DNA of 64,000 nt from Costus lasius. Its lineage: Eukaryota; Streptophyta; Magnoliopsida; Zingiberales; Costaceae. This document shows, in pieces, positions 43,217 to 55,879 of the stretch; the stretch's first letter is position 1, and every line of letters begins with the position of its first letter. Where the stretch lies: positions 3,348,001-3,412,000 of the forward strand of contig JANVAS020000203.1 in the NCBI GenBank assembly GCA_027563935.2, given 5' to 3'. A model generated the notes under the pieces. The model had not been told where the DNA came from. It searched no databases and saw only the letters and a program-made list of their open reading frames with translations. The translations under genes were made by a program, and so were the position numbers.

Positions 43217-45167
43217 TGTTGGGAAACCCCGGGGATATTTTACAATTTTCAGAAATAGAGATTACAACATACATTGCACAGTGGAAGCAATATCCCCGAA
43301 ACAGGCCGGTCCCAAAAACCCAGTGAAGATCGCAAGCAAGAGAGTCGACACGATGAGTTAGGAAATACCTTAGAGCAAGATGAGGTCGATGTCGTGATAG
43401 GCGCCCAAGCGTGCACCCTCTGCAGTTTCACACACACGGATGCCTCGAGTCCTCTTCTTCCACGCCCGGTGCTAGCCTCGGGAAGAAGATCCAAGCCTTA
43501 GTTCTCTTCTTGAATGCTTGCGCCACCTCCATGGTAGAAGCGCCAATTGATGAAGAAGAGAGGAGAAGGGAGAATGCCGCCAAGCCTTCACTTCTCTTGC
43601 GCCAAAGGAGGAAGAAGGGAAGAAGCTTGCGGCTAGGGTTTGATGGAAGAAGATGGTTGCGCCAATGCCCCTTACTCTCGCCCTCTTGATGTGTTCACGC
43701 CTCCAAGGAAGAACACTTGTAAGAGGGGGCGGCTAGGGTCACATATATAGGGAAAGAGGCGGTTAGGGTAAGGGCTAGGATCATGACAAGTGTAGGGCTA
43801 GGATGAGGAGGTTTGAGACAAGGAAAGTCTCCAAGACTTTACCATAAACTCCATTCAACCTATCCATAATTTCCCAAGTACCATATCAGCCCAAGACATG
43901 CCATAGAGGCATGCATTCCATCCAAGGAAGAGAGGGGAGGCGCCCTTTACTTCCATAATGAAGCAAAGGTGCCAACATGACCCCATTATGCCCCTAGGCG
44001 CTTAATGGTTCATGTTTCTCCCCATTATACCCTTTTATCCTCTCATCTCTTCATGAGAACTTGTTATTGGGCCTCATTGGATAATGAGCTAGCCCAAACT
44101 TCATCACATGGGTTGATTAAGCATTTGGATCCAATCCAATGCAACCCTAATCCAAATGTGACCAACCATGGTCAAATACGGGTCAACCTGCCAAAAATGA
44201 AGTTTGGCTCCAATAATATTCTTCCATCTCATCAGGCCCATTGGCGCTGATGAAATCTCCTAATTAGATCCGAGTTATCCAATAACTCGATCATAAGGCT
44301 TCCCGATCAATACGAGAACTCGAGTATCTAGGTGTGCGACCCTGTAGGTCCCTCTGACGTTGGCAATGCTGACCAAATGTCACCACAAGCAGTGAGTGGC
44401 ACCTAGCAGTGCATCGCTGCTACCCAAGTCATCGGAATGGATATCGACATCGACATCCCCATCATTGCAACAAGGTATAGATGCATTACAGTCTCTTTGC
44501 CGAACTGATATCCGATTGGACAAGTGTGTCACCACTTGTTTTCACCCAATCACATGGTTATGAATAAATCAGGTTCTCACCTGGGTATGGACATACACTT
44601 TCAGTCATAGAACCATAGAGGAGCTCCATGGATATCATGCTTCCCTAAGGAAGGGGCAAATCCTATGTCTGTCCATTGACCTTCTCATATGGGTCGTGAC
44701 ATGCTCAATGAAAACCGTTATGACCTCCCAACTACGGCGAGGTGTTAGGTTGTATCAAAGCAAGTCCCTAACCATATAGAATGGTCAATGACCTCAAGTC
44801 AAGGGATCAATGCATCTCCTGTCACTTGTGAGGATAACTCATGACACCAAGTCATAGCCTCACAGCGGGTCGGTCCAGTATATCCTCCAATGATATACCC
44901 ATGTGTCTGCATTAGCACCACATGCCTAACCAGCCCACATACCAGTCCCACAAGTACCAGAGCTATCCCATATCCACTCAGGTACATCGACTGGGGACAA
45001 TCATTTGAGCACAGATCCAATCTGTCTCCAGGGACATTATCATGTAAGTACACAATCGCAGGTGTAGACAAACAATGATAACGACAATGCTAAAAAGATA
45101 TATGAATATCAGAGTCAAGTAGTACAAAGATGGACCAAAACTAGGTCCTAGGGCATATACACCAACA
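43217..45167 (-). repeat. Cop2-C 3' LTR, 1951 bp
   Basis: It is the left end of Cop2-C (minus strand), whose remaining parts are 45168-48467 and 59130-59708. Its start edge is preceded by CCATG (43212-43216), a possible target duplication; the other end is outside the window. TATATA lies near 43745 on the element strand. Confidence 0.9.
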
Positions 45168-45188
45168 ATCTCCCACTTGCACTAAGAC

Positions 45189-48053
45189 CTAGAGGTTGAG
45201 CAACCTCAACCCCATATCGCTAGTACGACCATCATGCTTCTGCTGCGCCAAAGCCTTGGTCAGTGGGTCTGCTAGATTGCTCTCTGTGTCAATTCTGCTA
45301 ATCTTGACATCACCTCGATCAATGATCTCTCTGATCAGGCAAAATCTCCTGAGCATGTGTTTGGACCTTTGATGAGACCGTGGTTCCTTAGTATGTGCAG
45401 TTCCCATTGTTGTCATAGTAGAGCTCAATGGGATCCATTGCACTTGGAACCACCTGAAGTTTAGAAAAGAACTTCTTGATCCAAACGGCTTCATTGGCTG
45501 CCTCAGAAGCAACCACATACTCAGCTTCGGTTGTAGAATTAGCTATGGTGGATTGCTTGAAGCTCTTCCAGCATACAGCACCTCCAACCATCTTAAACAA
45601 ATAGCTGGTCTGCGATCTGAAGTCGTCAGGATCAGACTGGAACGACTCATCAGTGAAGCCCTGCACACTGAGCTCTTCCAGTCCCCGTAGACCATATAGA
45701 ATAAATCCTTAGTCCTTTTCAGGATACTCAAGGATATTCTTTACAGCCACCCAGTGCTGCAGACCTGGATTGGATTGGTATCGTATGGTTATGCTTACAG
45801 CATAAGCCACATCTGGTCTAGTACACAATATTGCATACATGATTGATCCCACTGCCGAAGCATAGGGAATTTGACTCATGTTATCCCTCTCAGCCTGTGT
45901 TGTAGGACACTGGCTCTTTGAGAGAGTAAGGCCATCTCTCACTGGAAGGTATCCTTTCTTGGATTGCTCCAAGTTGAACCTCTCCAGGACCTTATCAATG
46001 TGGGTACTCTGACTAAGGGCCAAGAGCCTCTTGGATCTATCCCGGTAGATCCTCACGCCTAGAATGTAGGCGGCCTCCCCTAAGTCCTTCATCTCGAAAC
46101 ACTTCCCTAACCATGTCTTCACAGCTTGAAGACTAGGGATGTCGTTTCCGATGAGCAGTATGTCATCGACATACATGACCAGAAAAGTCACCAAGCTCCC
46201 ACTGGTCCTCATCCAAGTCAAACTTCCTCCCACTAACTTCTTTCATGAGAAATTCTTTCTCTAGAAAGACAGCACCCCGAGCAACAAAAAACTTTGTTCT
46301 CGGTGAGAACATAGAAGTAGTAACCCTTAGTCTCCTTAGGGTACCCCACAAACATACACTTATCAGATCTAGGTTCTAGCTCGCTAGAATCCTGACGTTT
46401 GACATAAGCCTTACATCCCCAGATCCTGATAAAAGTGAGATTAGGGCGTCTCCCACTCCATACCTCGTATGGAATCTTTGAGACACTCTTAGATGGAACA
46501 TTATTCAGTATTTAGAGAAGCTGTCTTAAGTGCATGTCCCCAGAATGAGGGAGGTAGAGTTTGCATGACTCATTGTAGATCGAATTATGTCCAACAAGGT
46601 TCGATTTCTCCTTTCAGACACACCATTCCATTGAGGTGTTTCAGGAGGAGCGAGTTGGGATATGATCCCACACTCTCTCAGATAGTCAAAGAACTCACTG
46701 CTCAGGTACTCTCCACCACGATCTGATCGAAGAGCCTTAATGGATCTACCAAGCTGGTTCTCTACTTCATGTCTAAACTCCTTAAATTTCTCAAAGGATT
46801 CAGACTTATGTCTCATCAGATAGACATAACCATATCTACTGAAGTCATCAGTAAACGCGATGAAGCAGTTGTACCCTCCTCTGGCTTGTTTATTGAAAGG
46901 CCCACACACATCAGTATGTATGAGATCTAATAAACCTCCTGCCCTCTCACCAGTCTTGGTGAAGGTTGCCTTTGTCATTTTCCCTAATAAACAAGTCTCA
47001 CATGTATCAAGTTCCTCCAAGGAACTCGAATCTAACGACCCATTTGCATGGAGTTGTCGAATGCGATTCTTGTTTATATGGGCTAATCGACAATGCCGTA
47101 GGAAAGCACCAACTGAACCACTCAGTTTGGTCCTTTTATTATTTATGTTACAAATAGAGCTATCCATGTCCAAGACATGCAGACCATTGCATAAAGTACC
47201 CTTCCTCTAAAACATGTTTGCAAAAGAAAAAGAACATAAGTTCTCTTTTATTTCAAACTTAAATCCTTTCTTTGCCAAGCAAGGAGTGGATACAATGTTT
47301 TGGTAAGGGAAGGTACATAATAGCAATTGTCTAGCTTTAACTGAAGTCCTAAAGGCAGGGAGAGAAACTCCTACAGCAACAGTAGCAACTTCTGCCTTGT
47401 TACCTATCCGTAGGTCAATCTCTCTAGGCCTTACCGATCTACCCTTTCTGAGCCTTTGCATATTTGTACAAATATGAGCTCCACATGCGGTATCCAATAC
47501 CCATGTCATAGGAGTAGAAAGGTTGACTTCGGTAACATAAATACCTGAGCATGAAGACAAGGCCTTGCCTTTCTTCTCCTCATTCTGAAGTTGCAAGATG
47601 TCCTTCAACATGTGAGGTGGCCCTCTACATGAATAGCACCTATTATTCCTGATCATATCCATCTTTAATTCCAGTTCCTTGGTCAAGCCTTTTGGCTCAA
47701 CACACTGAATATCAACTTTAGGAGGATTGAGCTCAACCAATTTATCAAAGAGCTGCCTTAGATTAAAAATAATCTCAGAGACACTCTTTGATTCTTATCA
47801 CCCTCTAAATTCAGGTGACATGTTGGTTAGCAACCTCCAAAGTATCAACCTGATGCTTATCATAAGCATCCCTCTCAGCCGCTGAGGCCGAGCATGGAAG
47901 TGGCTCAGGAAAAGGACGCTCAAGGACATGAAGCTTCCTTTCGAGCTTGAGCATGATTCTCAAGTTCATATACCAATCCAGTAAGTTGGATCTAACCAAC
48001 TTATCCCTTTCCAGGGTAGATCGCAGTGACCAACTGCTATTGTTCATAGCCAT
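45189..48053 (-). pseudogene. Cop2-C gag-pol, degenerate with RT deletion
   Basis: The gag start MAMNNSSWSLRSTLERDKL is followed by the same shortened gag as Cop2-B. The zinc knuckle CYSCRGPPHMLKDI lacks the last Cys. Protease has VLDTACG. Integrase has HTDVCGP, LRSDRGGEY and SERRNR (46526-47173). At about 46204 roughly 730 bases are missing compared with Cop2-B, so the frame jumps from the post-integrase linker to SGSLVTFLVMYVDD and two thirds of RT is lost. RNase H follows with further frameshifts near 45400 and 45690. Confidence 0.88.
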
Positions 48054-48440
48054 TGTTCTACAACAACCAAGAAACAGCAGATTAGTACTACTTCGAGTCA
48101 TTTAAACTGGACTTGTTTTAAATGACCATGGCTCCCACTATTTTCAATTGAATTGACAACCCACAAAGTCAATCGAGAAATCCAAGATTTCCTAGTGAGA
48201 TGAGATCCTCATTCCACACAGGGCTTCGCGTCCCACGAGGGTGGGATGAGATGCACAAAGTGACCCATGTTTCCTAAGGTGGGCACGCCGGCCGATTGCT
48301 CCAAGCAATTCCCCTTATTGAGACAGTCCAGGCATTTCATGTCCAGCGAGGGCTGGATACAACATGAAACCCTTACCTCTCAACGATGCCTCTAGACTTT
48401 CACCATGTGCCTAGCACACATGAAAATCTAGTCAAGTCCA
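48054..48440 (-). other. Cop2-C leader, part next to gag
   Basis: It mirrors 24540-24955 of Cop2-B, including the TACTAAT branch-like site, the TTGTTGTAG acceptor, and hairpins HPc and HPb (plus coordinates near 48238 and 48352). It is broken at 48440 by the Cop1-C junction and resumes at 59130. Confidence 0.8.
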
Positions 48441-48467
48441 TGCCTCTAGACTTTCATGTCCAGGCAT
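48441..48467. other. Templated filler DNA at a repaired junction
   Basis: These 27 bases sit between Cop2-C and the truncated Cop1-C LTR. 48440-48456 copies 48386-48402 (17 of 17). 48458-48469 copies 48326-48337 (12 of 12). This is the pattern left by end joining that copied nearby sequence after a break. Confidence 0.7.
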
Positions 48468-50075
48468 TTTATAAAGGCAATGGTTGTTATTCAGTTTGTT
48501 ACATTGTCTGCTGCAATAATTGTACTTCTGAATAATGTCTCAAAGCTGTTCAGCTTGGCTGACATGCTATATGTCCTTAGTCGAGATATCTTGGTGAACA
48601 TGAGACAGCCTTGATATGATTGAGACTAATATGTATTCTAATCTTATAGGATGCTTCGAGCATGGAATAAGGTGTAGACTCATGGGTACATTGGATGTAC
48701 TGGACAGACCCTACTAGGATATTCAATTGCTTGTCACAATGTGAATAATCCTTGATTGCAACAAGTGGCACATGTCCTCTGACTTGAGATCACTTATGTT
48801 TCTAAATGATGATTGTCATTGTTTTGAGGTAGTTCAATATCATTTGAAACATAATGGTTATATACTATCTTGGATAATGATCATGAGTCATGTTAGGGCA
48901 CTAGTGATAGATAAAGGATTGCCGTCTCCTTAATTGGAGTGTTATATTCTAAAGGGGCCCCCTGGATGAGATGATTGAGAAAGTGTATGGCCATACCCAG
49001 GTGACTATGTTCATCTGATCTAATCATGCTCATCATATTGGAGATACAAGCTTGACAGGATTGTCCAATAAAGAACATCCAGTGGCAAAGGAATCATGTA
49101 TGCCTAGTGAGTTGATTCACACTTGTGCTGTGGTTTGGGTGTAGTCTTGGAAGACTCTTTCCTCTATATCGGGAGACAGTGATGTGTTGCTAGATACCCC
49201 TCACTGATCGTGATAACGTAAGTTATCATTACCGACATTTAAAGGAAACCCTTAGGGTCGCACAATTTGATGATATGGCTTACTTAAGTCAGATCGTGTG
49301 GACTGAATTGTCAGGGTTCAGTTTAAAGGGATTTAATCTCTGATTGTGAGTGAGATCTGGTCTGATCATGTTTGATTGATTAGGGCTTGAGATCGGTAAG
49401 CTTCGATCGAGAGAATAGATGCTAGATCAGTGAGATCAGGAGCATTAAGAGATGAACGGTTGGATCTTGAGCCTTAGGGTTTAATATGATCTAGACCAAA
49501 TCGCTTGGGTTAATTGGTCTTTGAACCAAATCAAGTTGAACCAGCTCATGATGTGAGCGGATGGTTCAAAGGGAGAACAATTTGCGATTGGGGTAAACCC
49601 ATGGTCGCATGAACGTTGGTGGCTTGCTATTTTTAGAAGCCATGATCTCAACTAGAGACCACGCCTCACGTTCACACCAAGTCGCTCATTCTTCTCGCCA
49701 CTCCTCTTCTCTCGTCAACACAAGAACTCTTTCTCGTGTGGTAGAGAAGTTTTACGCCAAGGAGAAGAAAATTTTCGCCAAGCAAGATCTCTCATCCTTA
49801 CCATACGACAAGGACCCTTGGAGAACCTTGCTAGCACAAGGATCAACAAGGAGTAGGCAGCATCATCTTGTGTGCGCACCGTTTGGAGGAGAAACACTCG
49901 ACTCTCTTCTTCCTAGACGCCATCCAAGAAATGGCAATGGTGAGAATCGACTCTCCTTTCATCTATGTGTATAGTTGATCATAATGCATGCATCGATTAA
50001 GAAACCTATTCCGCTGCGTTAAATCCTCATATGCACCTATTAGGGTTTCGCCCCCCTTCTCTAGGGGAACTTTCA
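48468..50075 (+). repeat. Cop1-C 5' LTR, truncated (1608 bp)
   Basis: It begins at TTTATAAAGG, which corresponds to 55842 in the 3' LTR; the first 72 bases and the left target duplication are gone. It ends GGAACTTTCA. Exon-1-like ATGGCAATG at 49931-49939 with donor GTGAGA. Confidence 0.92.
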
Positions 50076-50077
50076 AC

Positions 50078-50090
50078 TGGTATCAGAGCC
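50078..50090 (+). other. Cop1-C primer-binding site
   Basis: TGGTATCAGAGCC, two bases after the LTR end. Confidence 0.92.
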
Positions 50091-50849
50091 CAGGTTTATG
50101 CATGTTTTTATGGTTGCTTGATACTTTTGTGATCCATGTTTGCGCAACTTAGATAGATCTACATGTTACATGCGAAAATTACATGTTGTATTTTCATCTT
50201 GGCGCATGTATTAAGGTGGCGCTTGCTTCATCATGTTGTTCAATGTTTTTCATTAAACAAAATTACTTGCGCGCTTAACATTAGATCTAAGTGGCGCCTG
50301 CTTTAAACCCTTAGACGGGTTATTAGGGTTGAAGTCACAGTCGAGTCTAGATCCAACCAGTCTGATCAGACTATCTGACAGCCTAGATGGGTTGACCACA
50401 TAGCACCTGTGCGCAAGCACGAGGTGGCTATAGGTTGACTGCGGACAGGCGTGTAGCGATGTCTGATTGAGACAATCGATGAACACACATGAGTTAGGCC
50501 CGGGGTCACACCCGCTTGCCAGACCTCATGAGGGTCGTTCAGCCCTTGCCGCATGCATAGTTGACCATTAGGTCGACTCAAGTCAGTTAGGACTTGGTGC
50601 ATGTAAGGGCAGTGGATCTGACTAGGACTGATGAGTGGATCCCTAGTAATGGACCGTTGTAAGGTAGTAGGGCACATAAGGAAAATAAAATTGATGCCAA
50701 TGGGGTTTTCAAAATTTTTATTTTCATGACTGGATCACATAATGTTTGTAAACATGGTGCTTGTTTATTTAATCTTATGTGGGCTGCCCGTGTTAATGTG
50801 TGCTGTGCTGGGGCCTGCGTGCCTGGATTAATTGTAAATTAATTTTTTT

Positions 50850-50947
50850 TGTGATCTGTGCATCACATGTTATTTAATTTATAAAGTGTAATTGACCTGC
50901 GAGTCAATCTTGTCTAGATAGATTAATTTGTAATTTGATCAGACATG
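50850..50947 (+). ncRNA. Cop1-C leader hairpin cluster (HP1-HP3)
   Basis: HP1 50850-50867: TGTGAT-ctgtgc-ATCACA. HP2 50891-50908: ATTGAC-ctgcga-GTCAAT. HP3 pairs 50909-50916 with 50940-50947, weaker than in Cop1-B. HP2 carries the compensatory T-A pair. Confidence 0.55.
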
Positions 50948-51865
50948 AGCACAGAGCACACATGGCAGAGGCGCATGCAGCAAGAGGCTTGACCAGGTGG
51001 GAAGTCCAGGGTTCGACTCTGGGACAGGCGCATTTTACCTGGTGGGCGCATCTGAGCTGCAGTGGGCGCTTGGGCCCTGGGTTGGGCCAGATGAAATACA
51101 AAAGACCCATGGAGAGAGCAAGTGAAGACTTAAGTTAGGTTAAGGTCTTACTTAGGCTTAATGGGCTTTTACATAAGTAGAATTGCATGATTTGTTTATC
51201 TTCTGCTATCACCATAGAGTTTGTATGATAGTTAAGAAGATAAAAGACCGTTAAAATCCAACGCTAAATATCAAGCACGTAAGCCTTCTGACGCGAAACC
51301 TCACTGTTCTGACTATCGTTGGGGCCGTGTTGTACCCACTCAGTGGGTGCGCCCATCTATCTTCAGACGGTGTGTGATTACACCTGCGTGTTACAGGGAA
51401 GGGATTTATCCCTTCTCGTTGCTCAGCATAGCACGTGGTGGTCCAGGGAGTAGGTCAGGTCAGCTTGACCATGTAGACTACATATGTGGCGCATATGGTA
51501 GCACATGGAGGCAGCCATCTGTGGGATCAGAGACTGTGTTGTACCAACTCAGTTGGCACAGTCTGCTGGATTGCCCAGATGAAGGGGAATCGCACGGGTT
51601 GGCGATTGGCAGGGACTGCCTACCAGAAATTAGTGCTTGTACTCTCTGTGCATCTTATCTCGCTTGAGCGGGACGCGGAGTCCAAGTATGAAATCTGGAT
51701 CCCATCTCACTAAAAGAGTGTTACTCTTTCGGACTGTTTTGCTGGATTTTTCAGTCAGATAAAATAGTGAGAAAAGAATTAGTCTTAAGTCCTGAATTGA
51801 TTCTTAACATTGATACTGACCTTGCTGTTCTTGCATTGTTGTAGATTCCTGCAGCAACGAACACC

Positions 51866-54800
51866 ATGAGCTTCAATGTGCGATCCCTACTGGAAAGGGA
51901 GAAGTTTGCTGGGCCAAACTTCTCAGACTGGTACGGACACCTTAAGATTGTTCTTAAGGCTGAGAGGAAACTGTATGTCCTCGAGACGGCTGCACCGCCT
52001 CAACCCGCTCCGAACGCCGCAAGGGCGGTTCGGGATGCCTATGAAAAGCATGTCAATGATAGCATTGATGTCGCTTGCCTGATGCTAGCGTCTATGATGC
52101 CACAGCTGCAGCGTCAGCATGAGGATATGTCTGCTATAGAAATGATAGCAAACCTCAAGATGCTATATGCTGCACAGGCGAGGACTGAGCGCTATAATTT
52201 GACCAAGCTTTTCTTTCAGAGCAAACTGGCTGAAGGGAGTCCAGTGGGAGCTCATGTGCTCAAGATGATTGGGCACAAAGAGGCTCTAGAGAAACTGGGA
52301 CATACCATCAATCAGGAGCTTGCTGTAGACATTATTCTGCAGTCCCTCCCGGCCTCTTTCGATCCGTTCATTATTAATTTTAATATGAACAAGATCAACT
52401 GTACTCCGGCAGAGTTGCTGAATATGCTCTTGACTACAGAGGAAACTCTAAAGGGAAAGCCTTCAACCTCTGTCTTGATGTTTCCTTCAAGGAACAAGAA
52501 GAAGGGGAAGAAGGGCAAAGCCCCTGTTAAGAGCTATAGCAAGGCTCTGAAGCAAAAGGTTAAGCGGTCGAAGGAATACAGGTGTTTCCATTGTGGCCAG
52601 CTAGGTCACTGGAAAAAGGACTGTAAAGCGCTCCAAGGAGACAAGAAGGGAAGCATCGCTTCTGGCTCAGGTATTTTCGTGACGGAAGTCATGATATCTT
52701 CTTCTTCTATTTCATGGGTGTTGGACACTGCATGTGGAGTTCACATTTGTTCAAATGTGCAGGAACTCAAGAGAAGAAGACAGGTGGGACAGCATGAGGT
52801 GGACCTACGAGTTGGAAACGGGGCACGGGTTGCTGCTGTTGCTGTAGGAGAATATTACATCTCATTACCATCTGGACTTGTATTGGAACTAAACAATTGT
52901 TACTTTGTACCTAGCATTACCAAGAATATTATCTCCATTCCTGCTCTTGTCAGGAAAGGTTTTTCCTTTGAATGCAATATTTCAAAGTGTATTCTTTCTT
53001 TTGATAATATTGTTTATGCTACTGGATCAATTAACAATGGGTTATTCATGTTGGACATGGAATGTTCTATACAAAATATTGATAATAAGAAAGCCAAGTA
53101 TGCTGATGACAGCACCTTGCTATGGCATAGTCGTTTAGGCCATATTAACAAGAAACGCATTAAGCGGTTGCATGATCATGGACTGCTGGGATCTTTCTCC
53201 TATCAGGAGATTGATACATGCAAAGCTTGTTTATTGGGCAAAATGACGAAGTCTCCTTTTCTTAACAAAGGTCAAAGGGCTTCAGGTTTACTTGACCTTA
53301 TACACAGTGATGTGTGTGGGCCTTTTAGTAAACATGCCAGAGGTGGCTATCTATACTTCATTACCTTTACTGATGATTTCAGTAGATATGGGTATGTCTA
53401 TCTAATGAGACATAAGAGTGAATCTTTTGACAAGTTCAAAGAGTTCAAAAATGAAGTACAGAATCAGCTAGGCCGAAATATCAAGGCACTTCGTTCTGAT
53501 CGAGGTGGTGAATACCTAAGTCGAGAGTTTACTGACTATCTGAAGGAGTGTGGGATTATCTCACAGCTCACTCCGCCAGGAACACCGCAATGGAATGGTG
53601 TGTCCGAGAGGAGGAACAGAACCTTGCTGGATATGGTTCGTTCTATGATGAGTCAGGCTACTCTACCTTACTCCTTTTGGGGATTTGCACTGGAAACAGC
53701 TGCAAAGGTACTAAACCGAGTGCATCCAAGGCAGTTTCAAAGACGCCATATGAGTTATGGTATGGGAAACAGCCGAGCTTGACGTTTATTAAGATCTGGG
53801 GTTGCGAGGCTTATGTCAAAAAGCTCGCCTCTAGGAAGCTAGAGAGCAGATCTGAGAAATGTATCTTTGTCGGTTACCCTAAGGAAACTAAGGGTTATTA
53901 TTTCTACGATCCCAAAGAGAACAAGGTATTTGTTGCTCGGACGGCCATTTTTCTTGAGAAGGAGTTTCTTCTGCAAGAGGCCAGTGGGTGAGAAATAAAG
54001 CTGGATGAGAATCCAGAGGAAGGACAAAGTAGTCAAGCACAATTGGATGAGCATGAGCCGGTAGAACAGGTTAGTGAACAACCTGAGGCTCAGATATCAC
54101 GGGAACCGTGTAGATCGGGAAGGATCCGTCGACAGCCTGAGCGCTATGACGGAGTCTACATCATTGATAATGATGAACCCCTTACTTATGCGGATGCGGT
54201 CAGTGGACCGGAATCAGCTAGATGGCTTGAAGCTATGCGAGCCGAGATGGACTCCATGTCAGATAATCAAGTCTGGGATTTGGTTGATCCGCCTCCGGGA
54301 GTTATCCCTATAGGCTGTAAATGGATCTTCAAGAAGAAGATTGACATGGATGGTAACGTGGTTACCTATAAAGGTAGGCTAGTTGCGAAAGGTTTCAAAC
54401 AAATCTACGGGATAGATTATGATGAAACTTTCTCTCCTGTAGCCATGTTCAAGTCTATTCGGATTATTCTCGCGATAGCAGCATATTATGATTATGAGAT
54501 CTGGCAGATGGATGTGAAGACCGCTTTCCTTAATGGAAAACTGGATGAGGATGTGTATATGACACAACCTGAAGGTTTCACTAATCCATCAGATCGTCAT
54601 AAAATATGCAAGTTAAAGAAGTCCATTTATGGACTTAAACAAGCATCTAGAAGCTGGAATATTCGTTTTGATGAATCAATCTCTGAATTTGGTTTCATCA
54701 AGAATGAAGATGACCCGTGTGTATATAAGAGGTTTAGTGGGAGAGTGATTACTTTCCTAGTCCTCTACGTCAATGATATCTTACTCATTGGAAACGATAT

Positions 54801-55749
54801 TCCTGAACTGCATGCTGTTAAAGCATGGTTAAGAAAATGTTTCCAGATGAAAGATCTAGGAGAAGCAGCCTATGTATTAGGTGTGAAGATCTACAGGGAT
54901 AGATCTAAGAGGCTTCTCGGGCTGTGCCAGAGTACTTACATCGATAAGGTCCTGGAGAGATTTCATTTAGAGAATTCTAAAAGAGGATATCTTCCAGTCA
55001 GACATGGTCTGAATCTTTCAAAGAGTCAGTGTCCACAGACACAGACTGAGAAAGATGAAATGGACAATACGCCTTATGCTTCGGCTATTGGGTCCATTAT
55101 GTATGCGATGTTGTGTACTCGCCCAGACGTCGCTTACGGGTTAAGCGTGACCAGTCGATTCCAAAGTAATCCTGGTCAGGGACACTGGATTGCGGTCAAG
55201 AACATTTTAAAATATCTGCGGAGGACCAAAGATATGTTCTTGATATATGGAGGTCAGGAAGAACTCAGTATTGAAGGATATACTGACGCTTCGTTCCAAT
55301 CTGACCAGGATGATTTCCGATCGCAATCAGGCTATGTTTTTAGCTTGAATGGAGGAGCTGTGGTGTGGAAAAGTTTCAAACAATCTATTGTTGCTGATTC
55401 CACAACAGAAGCCGAGTATGTTGCAGCCTCGGAAGCATCTAAGGAGGCAGTGTGGATTCGTAAGTTCGTTCAGGAACTTGGTGTTGTTCCTTCGAGTGCA
55501 GATCCTTTGGTTATCTTCTGTGATAACACTGGAGCAATCGCACAAGCAAAGGAACCACGGTCGCACCAGAAGTCCAAGCACATACAGAGACGGTTTCACT
55601 TGATCGGGGAGATCATTGATCGAGGTGAGATCAAAGTCTGCAAGGTACATACAGTTGACAATCTGGCAGACCCGCTTACCAAGCCTCTGGCGCAGCAGAA
55701 GCATGAGAAGCACTGTAATAATATGGGTTTGAGATTTCTCAACCATTAG
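51866..55749 (+). pseudogene. Cop1-C gag-pol with three lesions
   Basis: Gag, knuckle, protease and the integrase core are intact to ~53720. A one-base loss near 53723 then breaks the frame within the integrase C-terminal region (NRVPSK becomes NRVHPR). AGA has become TGA at 53989-53991. In the RT, YVDD is YVND (AAT at 54772-54774), removing a catalytic Asp. From 53992 the frame is open through RNase H to LRFLNH. Confidence 0.92.
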
Positions 55750-55758
55750 ATTAAGTGC

Positions 55759-55769
55759 AAGTGGGAGAT
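55759..55769 (+). other. Cop1-C polypurine tract
   Basis: AAGTGGGAGAT before the 3' LTR at 55770. Confidence 0.85.
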
Positions 55770-55879
55770 TGTTGGGGTATGCCCTTAAGGCTAATGTTTG
55801 AGGCCTTGGGATTGTATCAGTATCATGTATAAACTTTTATGTTTATAAAGGCAATGGTTGTTATTCAGTTTGTTACATT
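55770..55879 (+). repeat. Cop1-C 3' LTR, first 110 bases
   Basis: It ends in ACATT (55875-55879), the left target duplication of the solo LTR. Continues at 57560. Confidence 0.92.

Larger units (their letters stand above)
49940..51844 (+). other. Cop1-C putative leader intron (1905 nt)
   Basis: Donor ATG|GTGAGA; branch-like TACTGAC 51814-51820; acceptor TTGTTGTAG ending 51844. The join reads M-A-M-I-P-A-A-T-N-T-M-S-F in frame with gag at 51866. The donor differs in sequence from Cop1-B but still fits the splice consensus. Confidence 0.6.

Noticed and set aside
43029..43361. 110-codon ORF across the Cop2-C edge
   Set aside because: Its second half is LTR sequence. Only the part before 43217 could be host-derived, and it has no recognisable family.
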